Source of the DNA: Caldifarciminota bacterium
GTDB taxonomy: Bacteria; WOR-3; Hydrothermia; UBA1063; CAJXJZ01
Assembly (NCBI GenBank): GCA_027073945.1
Contig: JALTEL010000320.1
Coordinates: 1-7,782, forward strand
Direction of reading: 5' to 3'
DNA: 7,782 nucleotides
Part shown: positions 1-7,195 of the stretch, piece after piece
How positions within the stretch are numbered: the stretch's first letter is position 1
How the letters are laid out: each line of letters starts with the position of its first letter
Notes under the pieces: model-generated
Seen by the model: the letters and a program-made list of their open reading frames with translations, nothing else
Told to the model about the DNA's origin: nothing
Database searches by the model: none
Program-made: the position numbers and the translations under genes

Positions 1-888
1 GAAAGACTGGCAAGAGGATACATAAGGGCAATCGGAAGATTTATAGGCCCTGAAAAAGACATACCGGCACCTGACGTATATACCACACCACAGATGATGG
101 CATGGATGATGGACGAATATTCAAAAATAGTGGGCTATAACGCTCCTGGTGTTATCACAGGAAAACCAATTCCAGTCGGCGGTTCACTTGGTAGAGGTGA
201 CGCAACTGCAAAAGGCGGAATGTACACACTGAGAGAAGCTGCCAAGGTAAGGAATGTAAATCTCAAAGGAGCAAAGGTTGCTGTTCAGGGCTTTGGGAAT
301 GCAGGACAGTTTGCACACAAGCTTGTTACTGAAATGTTTGGCTGCAGCGTTGTGGCTGTTAGCGATTCAAAAGGCGGAATATACAAAGAAGACGGCCTTG
401 ACTTTAATGCAGTGGTGGCTCACAAACAGAAAACAGGCTCTGTTATAAACTTCCCCGGTGCAAAGAATATAAGCAACGAGGACATTCTCGTTCTCGATGT
501 TGATGTGCTTGTACCAGCAGCCTTAGACAGAGTTATAACAGAAGACAATGCCAATAGTGTAAAAGCAAAAATTATCGTGGAGCTCGCAAACGGCCCAACA
601 ACACCAGAAGCGGATGTAATACTCCATAAAAACGGAAAATTTGTCATACCAGACTTCCTCGCCAATGCAGGCGGAGTTACAGTATCCTACTTTGAGTGGG
701 TACAGAACATAAACGGTTACTACTGGACACTGGAAGAAGTCTATGACAAGCTAGATAAGAAAATGACAAAAGCTTTCCATGATATGTACAAAGAATACAA
801 GGACAGAAACATTCATCCGAGACTTGCTGCCTATGTTGTAGCGGTGAAAAGAGTTGTTGATGCAATGAAGCTCAGAGGCTGGGTGTAG
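1..888 (+). CDS. gdhA: Glutamate dehydrogenase, N-terminally cut by window edge
   Basis: This enzyme interconverts glutamate and 2-oxoglutarate plus ammonia with NAD(P)(H), in the cytoplasm, usually as a hexamer. The reading frame is open from base 1, giving 295 codons to a TAG stop. Family members of this short type are about 415-420 residues, so roughly 120 N-terminal residues, including the substrate-binding lysines, lie outside the window. Visible landmarks (numbered from base 1) are the PAPD segment near residues 23-26, whose Asp matches the catalytic Asp of the family; GGSLGR near 60-65; the Rossmann dinucleotide loop GFGNAG near 97-102; the second-strand end SDSKGG; and [12 protein letters not shown] near 223-234, whose Ser contacts the substrate. 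From memory of the family, the sequence is strikingly close to Thermococcales and other thermophile enzymes. Coenzyme preference cannot be decided here. The ATG at 94 is internal, not the start. A strong terminator follows 27 bases after the stop. Confidence 0.96.
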   Translation, partial: ERLARGYIRAIGRFIGPEKDIPAPDVYTTPQMMAWMMDEYSKIVGYNAPGVITGKPIPVGGSLGRGDATAKGGMYTLREAAKVRNVNLKGAKVAVQGFGNAGQFAHKLVTEMFGCSVVAVSDSKGGIYKEDGLDFNAVVAHKQKTGSVINFPGAKNISNEDILVLDVDVLVPAALDRVITEDNANSVKAKIIVELANGPTTPEADVILHKNGKFVIPDFLANAGGVTVSYFEWVQNINGYYWTLEEVYDKLDKKMTKAFHDMYKEYKDRNIHPRLAAYVVAVKRVVDAMKLRGWV

Positions 889-915
889 TAAGAGACCTCA
901 AACAAAAATTGATAT

Positions 916-942
916 AAAAGGGGGCATTTATGCCCCCTTTTT
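916..942 (+). terminator. Rho-independent terminator of glutamate dehydrogenase
   Basis: A perfect 11-bp stem (916-926 with 931-941) has a GC-rich core of five G:C pairs plus one C:G, a TTTA loop, and a T run at the 3' side, starting 27 bases after the gdhA stop codon. The complement also reads as a stem followed by TTTTATAT, so the element could stop readthrough of the minus-strand operon as well. It is very likely a genuine, probably bidirectional, intrinsic terminator. Confidence 0.93.
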
Positions 943-1109
943 CTGCATCTATAATATGGTCGTAAAATCAAGTGGAAAATATCAACGTAGATTATAGTCT
1001 TAATTATATAACCACCATTGATACATTAAGTACAACATTTATTGAGTAAAAAGACTCCCTTGTTTATACACTATTATCAAATAGATAGGAAGGAAGTATT
1101 TAGAGGTAT

Positions 1110-1140
1110 ATGAGGCAGGGCAAGTTTTGCCCTGCCTCAT
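1110..1140 (-). terminator. Perfect 14-bp hairpin at end of the minus-strand operon
   Basis: Bases 1110-1123 pair without mismatch with 1127-1140 around a 3-base loop. On the minus strand the stem begins 11 bases after the stop of the barrel gene, the normal place for a terminator or 3'-end hairpin. The following minus-strand sequence (ATACCTCTAAATA) is AT-rich but has no true U tract, and the plus strand has none either. It may therefore be a weak or factor-assisted terminator, or an mRNA-stabilising 3' hairpin. Confidence 0.65.
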
Positions 1141-1151
1141 CATTGCACTAA

Positions 1152-2063
1152 TCAGAAGTTATAGGCCATGCCGATTCTATGCGCATCTCCAAAAATATTG
1201 TTGCCTCCGCTGTATGCATAATTGAGCTCAAAATGGTCATACCTTGCTCCTATACCACCCGAATATTGATACACATCATTATATCCTGCCCTTATTGAAA
1301 CGTATTTCACAGGCGTTATTTCGAGCCCTGCATAATAATGGAAATTCATTCCCTTCTTACCGTTTATATCGTCTTTCTCCGCAACATCCACTGCCACCTT
1401 TACGTAATGGTCTATGGTTTTGCCATTCTCGACAAGCGGAACTCCGTAAACTGCAAATCCTATTCTGCCAGTCGGTGTGTATTTCTCATCTCCCATACCT
1501 GCCATCAAATTCCTGAATATCGCTCCGTAATATACATGATATTGCTCCGTACCGTAAATCTCACCCTTTAATCCGAGGTCAAATCCGAGCCCGCTCTTTC
1601 CTCCTATATCCGATGTCACCCAGTATCTATCAAGCGTCAGACCAACCTGCAAATAGCTCAAAATATATGCTCCTGCTGATACCTGCAATGTATTATCTGA
1701 AAATATGGTCTTTCTGCTAAGTCCGTAGTCTGGATTGCCTTCCTCAAGACTCGCCCATTTTGAAAGCATGCCAAGTCCAATACCAAGTTTATTGCCTTCA
1801 ACAAGTTCCATGGTATGTGCAAATCCTGCATACTCTATCATAACATCTTTGATATCCTGGAACATCCAGTGGTTCAGGTTTATCTGCGTGCTTTTTATTG
1901 TTGAAAGTCCTGCGGGATTCCAGTATATTGCAGTTGCATCGTCGGATATTCCCATAAAGGCTCCTCCCATTCCCTGAGCTCTCGCTCCTACTCCTAATTC
2001 AACGGGATTTGCCATTCCTATTCCTGCTGCCAATATTATTGCGATTGCTGTTCTTTTCATCAT
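1152..2063 (-). CDS. PorV/PorQ-like (UPF0164) outer-membrane beta-barrel protein
   Basis: The product is 303 residues, within the usual range of the FadL-like PorV/PorQ/UPF0164 family. It starts with a signal peptide (basic MMKR, a hydrophobic stretch to about residue 18, likely cleavage after GMA at 23). The family's hallmark N-terminal block follows: GARAQGMGGAF at 26-36, then a DDATA and YWNPAGLS stretch at 41-54. The rest is alternating aromatic and glycine-rich strands typical of a barrel. It ends in Tyr-Asn-Phe, the terminal aromatic that the barrel assembly machinery recognises. In the type IX secretion system PorV binds the C-terminal domain of cargo, but other members of this family have unknown roles. 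The gene starts 11 bases after the stop of the giant VWA protein, with GGAGGTG in that gap, so the two are co-transcribed and probably translationally linked. Two adjacent ATG codons (2063 and 2060) are both usable. Family assignment is firm; the cargo-handling role is inference from context. Confidence 0.88.
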   Translation of the reverse strand: MMKRTAIAIILAAGIGMANPVELGVGARAQGMGGAFMGISDDATAIYWNPAGLSTIKSTQINLNHWMFQDIKDVMIEYAGFAHTMELVEGNKLGIGLGMLSKWASLEEGNPDYGLSRKTIFSDNTLQVSAGAYILSYLQVGLTLDRYWVTSDIGGKSGLGFDLGLKGEIYGTEQYHVYYGAIFRNLMAGMGDEKYTPTGRIGFAVYGVPLVENGKTIDHYVKVAVDVAEKDDINGKKGMNFHYYAGLEITPVKYVSIRAGYNDVYQYSGGIGARYDHFELNYAYSGGNNIFGDAHRIGMAYNF

Positions 2064-2067
2064 CTTT

Positions 2068-2074
2068 CACCTCC
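2068..2074 (-). promoter_or_regulatory. Ribosome binding site of the barrel gene
   Basis: GGAGGTG on the minus strand fills most of the 11-base gap between the TAG of the giant gene and the tandem ATG ATG. It lies 4 bases from the first ATG and 7 from the second, so it does not settle which is used. Its position directly after the upstream stop favours re-initiation by ribosomes finishing the large protein. Confidence 0.85.
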
Positions 2075-5000
2075 CTATCTTATTATTCCAAGAGGCTTTT
2101 TCACTGTCTCTGTATACTTTCCATCATCTGACTTATACTCTAACCTGTATATGTATATTCCACTGCCATGGTATTTATCATAGTCAGACTTGCCATACCA
2201 TTTCATTGTGTATTGACCCTTCTTTGGCACATGCACATCTTCAACCACCGTTCTTACAAGGTCACCGCTTAAATCGTATATTTTTATCGTGATTTTTCCT
2301 GGTGCCGGTAATGAATATACTATACTTGTCCCGTCGGATACTCTGAATGGGTTTCTCGTTAAATATACAAGCACTTTATTCGGCAATATTCTCCTGTCTA
2401 TTCCTATTGTGAACAGCGAAAGATGATTTAATTCAACCTTTAACGTATTGTTTATCGTGTCTCTTTCAACATTCCCGACTTTTAACCAATCATTGCTGTC
2501 ATAATAAAATACCGTTAATGAGTCTTCGCTATAATTGGCCATTCCGTCATGGTCAGGGTCTATGTCATAAGAAGTGTACGGTATTATAAGCTCAACAGGT
2601 TTATGGAACGTTATTCCTGACGGTTCTATTTCATGTCCCGCTTTTATCAGTACTATACCCGTATCCATTGTTGAAGGCAGGCTGAATTTCGGCACTGTTT
2701 TTATCTTTATCTCAGTGCTTTTCAACAATGCCCCTTTTGGAATTATTAACTTTGTTCCATCCGGAGCTTTTACTGTATCTCCTTCCGGACCGACTACCTG
2801 TGATACCTCCGGTACTATATAATTTATCGTGTCGCTGTATACCGACTGGTTGCCCGTGCTGTCTATTGATTTTACCCTGATGTAATTAAACCCTGCTATG
2901 AGCGGTATCTCTTCCTTAAATGTTAATTCCGATGGTATCTCATTTATATCTTTATGATATACTACATCCCCGGATAAATTGTATACGTCAAATACAATTG
3001 CCCTTAATGAGAATGAATCGGGTACATCATACGAATTTACAGTGAGGATTATTTTACTCTGATACACTTCGTCTCCGTTTTTCGGGTCAGGTGAGTAACT
3101 AACTTCTATGTTGGGAACTCCATTGTCAAACCTTATTTGCCCTGTTTTAGCACCTGCATTCGGCACTATGTCCTGTGCACTTATTGTAAAATCAAATGTG
3201 CCTGTTGAATCATTCGTTACCGTGACCTCTGCCGTGTAGACATTATCTCCTGCAACCATATCTCCGTTTGTCCCATTATCTACCATCAGTATTGCGCTGT
3301 CTCCGTTTATATTCGTGCCATCAAGCAAAACTGTCGCAGGGTCAACTGCTGTTACCCTGTCTGTGACAAGTGCGCTTATAACTACCTTTTGTCCCAATCT
3401 CGCCTCTGTCTGCCCTTCCGGATAATTTACCGTGACTTTCTCTATTGCAGGTGGTGTCGTGTCAATAACGAAATCAAGAGACTTGTAGTCCCCATAATTA
3501 CCTGTTGAATCCTCTCCATGCACATATACTGTGTGTTTACCTTCTGTCAAGCTATAAATATCAAGATATGCCTTTGCCACCACACTATCTGCTCCGGGAT
3601 TATCCAGTATCATTGGAGTTCCACTTCCATTATTTCCCGTATTATCTATGAAATATTCCGCTTTTATTACACCTTTGTGGTCGTAAAGCCAGGCTATTAT
3701 TGTATCCGGTGCGTTTAATATATTATCATTTAACGGGTCGAGTACAAAATCAACATTGTATGTAACAGCACCTATGTTGTCCAGTACAAGTAATATGCTG
3801 TCTCTGATAGAATTCCCGGCATTGTCCTTCACAACAACAGGAACATAGTAATTGCCATCCGCTCTCGTATTTGTCACTGTTATTCTGTAATTCATACTGT
3901 ATGTGCCATCCCCATTGTCCTGTACATTCTCACTTCCTGTTAGATATCCGCTGTCTATATTGCCAAAGTATCCGCTTACTTTATACGAACTTGCATCTGT
4001 CGTTATTAGAAGATGTATCTCTTCTCCATTCCTGTATATATTGTCAGGGTCAGTTACCTGTATTGTCATTGCTGAAGGTGCTGTGTTGTCAACTACTACA
4101 TACGAGTTTATTACTCTCTCATTTGGAACCACATCAATGGCATGTATGCCAAATCCTATGTTTCCATTTGCCCCTCCAGTACTGACTACTATTGTGGATG
4201 TGTATATGCCATCACCTGATACAGCATCTCCATTCGTACCGTCATCATACATCTGGATGTCCGACACTCCGTTGAGATTGCTGCCATCTATCCAGATGGA
4301 ATCCACACCTGTTGTTATATCATATATGTTTGCTTCTACCTTTATTGTATCTCCGTCCTTAACACTACTCTGCCCTTCAGGATAGATAACCTGAACATTG
4401 TCAATGTGCGGAGCATCTCTATCAACCGTAAACTCAAGTGTTTTATATGCCCCATAATTGCCCGTTGAATCCTCTCCATGCACGTATATTTTATGCTTTC
4501 CATCCGCCAGATATTTGGAATTGTTCCCTATAACAGCATCTTTCATAGTATTAATATCAATTACAGCACTGCCTGAAACTGTGTCAGCTCCGGGTACATC
4601 AAGGCTTAATGCATGCCCCTGTCCGTTTCCTGATACGGCATCTATGAAAAACTCACCCGCTATTACACCTTTATTGTCATGAATTACCGCATGCAATGTA
4701 TCGTTGCTTCCTATTATATCATCAGCATCGCTGAGATATACTGTATCAACAACAGGTAAATTGTTGTCCAATGCCAGTATGACATTGTGAGCAGTAGTGT
4801 TATTTGCCTCATCATATAAGGTAACAAGTACAAGATATTGTCCATCGGCCATTGTGTTATTGTCAGATATCGTATATGAAATATCATAAGTGCCATCTGA
4901 GTTGTCAGACCAGTTCTCAGCTCCCTGTACATAGTAAAAATCAATGGTACTGAAATCGGCACTTAATCTGTAACCGGGGGCGTCTGCATTCACCCTCAGA

Positions 5001-7063
5001 TGCACGGTCTCCCCGTTCGAGTATATGTTGTCAGGATCAAGTATGGAAATGGTAAATGTGTTTTGTGGTGGTGTATTGTCTATTACTACATACGAATTAA
5101 CAGAAGATGTATTTTGCTCGTTATCCTTGGCTGTTATGGTGAAATTGGCATTGCCCGTTGTAGATGCAGTAACAATACCCACATAGGTATAAACATTATC
5201 ATTGGCATTAACATCTCCGCCAGTTCCGTCATCAACCATCTGGAACACACCACCCGTAATATTTGTCATATCAATATTTACAGAATCAACACCCGAAATA
5301 TCATCCGTTACCTCTGCCGTTATCTTTATGGTATCTCCCTGTTTCACGGCAGTCTGCCCGGAAGGATACGTTATACTTATATCCGTTATAACAGGGGCTA
5401 TATTATCCACAACAACTCCACCGGCACTAACAACACTATTGCCAGCTATATCAAGCACATGCGCATACACAGCAGCAGTACCGGAATACGTATCCGTATT
5501 TACAGTTACAGAATCCGAGGTATACACGGAATCTCCGGCAACAGCATCATTGCCCGTGCCGTCGTCCCTCATTATAATATGAGAGCCTCCGCCTACCTGC
5601 GTTGCATCAAGATATACCTCCTGTATCCCGGATATCGTTCCGAAATCCTGGGCCTTTACGCTGAAATACACCTTTTCTCCGTTATGCACAACGTTTTTTC
5701 CGGAAGGATAAGTAACATTGAGGGTGCCGGCCACAGGAGGATTGTTGTCAATATTTATAAATTGTGTGCTCGTTTTAGAGTTATAGGCAACATCCTTTGC
5801 AACAATACCGAGAGGAACACTATCCGAGATTATCAAAGGATTGTTGATTTTAAAAAGAGCCGTGCCCCAGACAGAATCATCTGGTATACCATCTTCATGG
5901 TCACCATCATCAAAATACGGCACAATGGAATCTGCACCCACAGGTACGGCATTCACCCATGCCTTTGCAATGCCTTTAGGTGCTTTTATATTCGCTATAA
6001 TCGTTTGAATATCCCTGTAAATAGAATCAAGCTGAGCAGAATTCGGAGCTATGTAAAATTTGCCGCCTGACGTAATGGCAACAGAATCAAGAAAAGCAGT
6101 ATCTATATTTCCAGTATCTCCAAATCCTATGGTAAATACCGGAATAGGAAGAAAATAACAGTCCTGCCTCGTATATTCGTTGGACTTTGTATCCTTGCCG
6201 TCCGTTAATATAATGGCGGCAGCAATTCTATTGGAAAGAGAATCCACATATCTGACTGCCTCTACAGTTGCATCATATAAAGGCGTTCCTCCACCGGGAT
6301 ACAGCGTATTTACGGAGTCTATAACCTCCTGTTTGTTGTAAGTAAGGGCAACCTTTAAAGTTTCTTCAGCTGTATTCCAGGTTGGGTCATAGAATGTCCA
6401 TAAATCCGCCCTGTCAGAATCACCTAACTGTGTTAAAAACGTATCTGCTGCGTGCTTTGCCGCTTCCATTTTGGATATGCTGTCGCCTGTTGCCGTATCC
6501 GCCATAGAACCGGAATTGTCAATCATCAAAGACACATCTACATATGATGATATATCGTCCATATAGGTCTTTACCCGCACATTATCACCATCCTTTGCAG
6601 CAGTCTGCGTGCCTGGATATATGACAGAAGAGGCGCCTATAAACGGCAGGAAATTATCAACCCCTACGCTTCCGACTCCGTAATTCCAGAAAGTGTCCTT
6701 TGCGGCAAAGACTATAACAGGGGCATATGAGGTTTTGCCCTTCACAGGCAGCAGCACGGATGCAAAAGTGCCGTCATTTGCCAGTCCGTCTTCATGCTGA
6801 CCATCATCGTAAAGAATAATATGTTTCACATTTCCAGTGTACTTTGTGGTATCAACAACCGAGACGCCACTAGCCCAAACCGAATCAGCATTGGCAGGAG
6901 AGACGAATGCCTTTATTCTCACGGAATCCCCGTCTTTCACAGCGGTTTGGCCTGTCGGATATACGCCTCCTACATCCGATATCACGGGCTCATTGGTTTG
7001 AGCCGCTTTCATCGTACTTACTGCTGCAAAAAGCAGCAGTACCACCATACCTATCTTTTTCAT
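2075..7063 (-). CDS. Giant secreted VWA/Ig-like/ZU5 protein with FlgD/type IX-like C-terminal domain
   Basis: A 1662-residue exported protein, probably cell-surface. Residues 1-21 form a signal peptide (MKKIG, hydrophobic core, MKA then A). Ig-like module A1 spans about 27-137. Module A2 (138-442) is interrupted by a von Willebrand A domain at about 175-361 with an intact MIDAS: D182-x-S184-x-S186, T260 and D288. Modules A3 (443-553) and A4 (554-664) follow, then a B-C pair (665-884), A5, B and C again (885-1204), A6 (1205-1314) and a divergent Ig-like domain (1315-1417). A ZU5-like domain at about 1421-1555 carries an EF-hand-like loop (1502-1513). The tail (1556-1662) has NPF at 1571, KIYDLSG, and GSGIYIYRLEY, as in FlgD-Ig and type IX sorting domains. 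Only one cysteine (C302) is present. The start is supported by GGAGG 4 bases upstream. MIDAS VWA domains usually bind protein ligands through a divalent metal. Adhesion or matrix binding is inferred; ligand and exact function are unknown. Confidence 0.9.
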   Translation of the reverse strand: MKKIGMVVLLLFAAVSTMKAAQTNEPVISDVGGVYPTGQTAVKDGDSVRIKAFVSPANADSVWASGVSVVDTTKYTGNVKHIILYDDGQHEDGLANDGTFASVLLPVKGKTSYAPVIVFAAKDTFWNYGVGSVGVDNFLPFIGASSVIYPGTQTAAKDGDNVRVKTYMDDISSYVDVSLMIDNSGSMADTATGDSISKMEAAKHAADTFLTQLGDSDRADLWTFYDPTWNTAEETLKVALTYNKQEVIDSVNTLYPGGGTPLYDATVEAVRYVDSLSNRIAAAIILTDGKDTKSNEYTRQDCYFLPIPVFTIGFGDTGNIDTAFLDSVAITSGGKFYIAPNSAQLDSIYRDIQTIIANIKAPKGIAKAWVNAVPVGADSIVPYFDDGDHEDGIPDDSVWGTALFKINNPLIISDSVPLGIVAKDVAYNSKTSTQFINIDNNPPVAGTLNVTYPSGKNVVHNGEKVYFSVKAQDFGTISGIQEVYLDATQVGGGSHIIMRDDGTGNDAVAGDSVYTSDSVTVNTDTYSGTAAVYAHVLDIAGNSVVSAGGVVVDNIAPVITDISITYPSGQTAVKQGDTIKITAEVTDDISGVDSVNIDMTNITGGVFQMVDDGTGGDVNANDNVYTYVGIVTASTTGNANFTITAKDNEQNTSSVNSYVVIDNTPPQNTFTISILDPDNIYSNGETVHLRVNADAPGYRLSADFSTIDFYYVQGAENWSDNSDGTYDISYTISDNNTMADGQYLVLVTLYDEANNTTAHNVILALDNNLPVVDTVYLSDADDIIGSNDTLHAVIHDNKGVIAGEFFIDAVSGNGQGHALSLDVPGADTVSGSAVIDINTMKDAVIGNNSKYLADGKHKIYVHGEDSTGNYGAYKTLEFTVDRDAPHIDNVQVIYPEGQSSVKDGDTIKVEANIYDITTGVDSIWIDGSNLNGVSDIQMYDDGTNGDAVSGDGIYTSTIVVSTGGANGNIGFGIHAIDVVPNERVINSYVVVDNTAPSAMTIQVTDPDNIYRNGEEIHLLITTDASSYKVSGYFGNIDSGYLTGSENVQDNGDGTYSMNYRITVTNTRADGNYYVPVVVKDNAGNSIRDSILLVLDNIGAVTYNVDFVLDPLNDNILNAPDTIIAWLYDHKGVIKAEYFIDNTGNNGSGTPMILDNPGADSVVAKAYLDIYSLTEGKHTVYVHGEDSTGNYGDYKSLDFVIDTTPPAIEKVTVNYPEGQTEARLGQKVVISALVTDRVTAVDPATVLLDGTNINGDSAILMVDNGTNGDMVAGDNVYTAEVTVTNDSTGTFDFTISAQDIVPNAGAKTGQIRFDNGVPNIEVSYSPDPKNGDEVYQSKIILTVNSYDVPDSFSLRAIVFDVYNLSGDVVYHKDINEIPSELTFKEEIPLIAGFNYIRVKSIDSTGNQSVYSDTINYIVPEVSQVVGPEGDTVKAPDGTKLIIPKGALLKSTEIKIKTVPKFSLPSTMDTGIVLIKAGHEIEPSGITFHKPVELIIPYTSYDIDPDHDGMANYSEDSLTVFYYDSNDWLKVGNVERDTINNTLKVELNHLSLFTIGIDRRILPNKVLVYLTRNPFRVSDGTSIVYSLPAPGKITIKIYDLSGDLVRTVVEDVHVPKKGQYTMKWYGKSDYDKYHGSGIYIYRLEYKSDDGKYTETVKKPLGIIR
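2078..2398 (-). other. C-terminal FlgD-Ig / type IX-like sorting domain
   Basis: The segment encodes residues 1556-1662. The pattern is NPF (1571), a strand SIVYSLPAPGKITIKIYDLSG, a central WYGKSDYD turn as in FlgD-type Ig domains, GSGIYIYRL (1633-1641) and a basic end VKKPLGIIR. This layout fits the type-A type IX C-terminal domain and the related FlgD_ig family, which short-sequence inspection cannot separate. The downstream PorV-like gene favours a sorting role. Confidence 0.75.
3452..5404 (-). repeat. Tandem duplication of a three-domain (A-B-C) block
   Basis: Residues 554-884 and 885-1204 share the same order of three different Ig-like domains. Each block starts with an A module (YPxGQ near the start, then an acidic DDGT loop). 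A B domain with DPDNIY and NGE follows, and then a C domain ending in VHGEDSTGNYG. A further A module (A6) follows at 1205. At the DNA level, plus-strand bases 3491-3528 and 4451-4488 differ at only 3 of 38 positions, all silent in the encoded protein, at an offset of exactly 960 bases (320 codons). This indicates an internal duplication of a block rather than of single domains. Confidence 0.85.
5981..6541 (-). other. Von Willebrand A domain coding segment
   Basis: This segment encodes residues 175-361 of the giant protein. It begins with the hydrophobic strand VDVSLMI and DNSGS (182-186), contains GGGTPLYDA with T260, and AIILTDGKD with D288, so all five classical MIDAS positions are present. 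The final helix ends near IANIKAPKG. It interrupts an Ig-like module that resumes directly afterwards. The sole cysteine of the 1662-residue protein, C302, is here. Confidence 0.9.
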
Positions 7064-7067
7064 AGCA

Positions 7068-7072
7068 CCTCC
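7068..7072 (-). promoter_or_regulatory. Ribosome binding site of the giant gene
   Basis: GGAGG on the minus strand lies 4 bases (GTGCT minus the shared G, counting to the ATG at 7063) upstream of the start, within AAGGAGGTG, an almost full anti-Shine-Dalgarno match. It fixes this ATG, which is also followed directly by a signal peptide. Confidence 0.88.
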
Positions 7073-7090
7073 TTGGTTGTTTACTTACAC

Positions 7091-7106
7091 TACAATTTAT
7101 TTGCCA
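7091..7106 (-). promoter_or_regulatory. Candidate sigma-54 promoter of the VWA-barrel operon
   Basis: The minus strand reads TGGCAAATAAATTGTA. Against the sigma-54 pattern TGGCAC-N5-TTGCA it has the full TGGCA at -24, correct spacing, and TTG with T instead of C at -12 (GG-N10-GT rather than GG-N10-GC). Transcription would begin near 7080, leaving a leader of about 17-20 bases that still contains the ribosome site. No good sigma-70 -35/-10 pair is visible in this gap. The -12 mismatch at a conserved base keeps this tentative. Confidence 0.3.
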
Positions 7107-7158
7107 TGATTGAAAACTTGCTATTTCAAGAAACTTGTAAAACATCCAAATTTAAAAG

Positions 7159-7194
7159 AGGAAAATTTTGCAGTTAAGCAGGAAAATTTTTCCT
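7159..7194 (-). terminator. AT-rich repeat pair, possible weak terminator of the cupin gene
   Basis: AGGAAAATTTT occurs at 7159-7169 and again at 7180-7190, exactly 21 bases apart. On the minus strand, just after the cupin stop, AGGAAA can pair with the adjacent TTTCCT (7180-7194). Alternatively AGGAAAA can pair with the second TTTTCCT, which is followed by CTTTT. Both stems are AT-rich and weak, so a double protein-binding site or a bent upstream element for the next operon is an equally good reading. Confidence 0.35.
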
Positions 7195-7195
7195 A

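Noticed and set aside
943..1109. AT-rich gap tested for a small gene or RNA
   Set aside because: No open frame with a ribosome site, no conserved RNA fold and no convincing promoter could be seen.
3903..4385. Plus-strand open frame of 160 codons
   Set aside because: Antisense shadow of the B2/A5 modules, rich in Pro, Ser and Cys, with no ribosome site or recognisable motif.
3452..5404. CRISPR-like or microsatellite explanation for the DNA repeats
   Set aside because: The repeats keep codon phase, match only in conserved protein motifs and have a period of about 320 codons, so they are protein-domain duplications.
5000..6070. Long plus-strand open frame (356 codons) opposite the giant gene
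   Set aside because: It lies wholly antisense to clear repeated Ig/VWA coding sequence; its product is an abnormal mix rich in Ile, Arg, Tyr and Cys with no domain, and it follows from the codon bias of the repeats.
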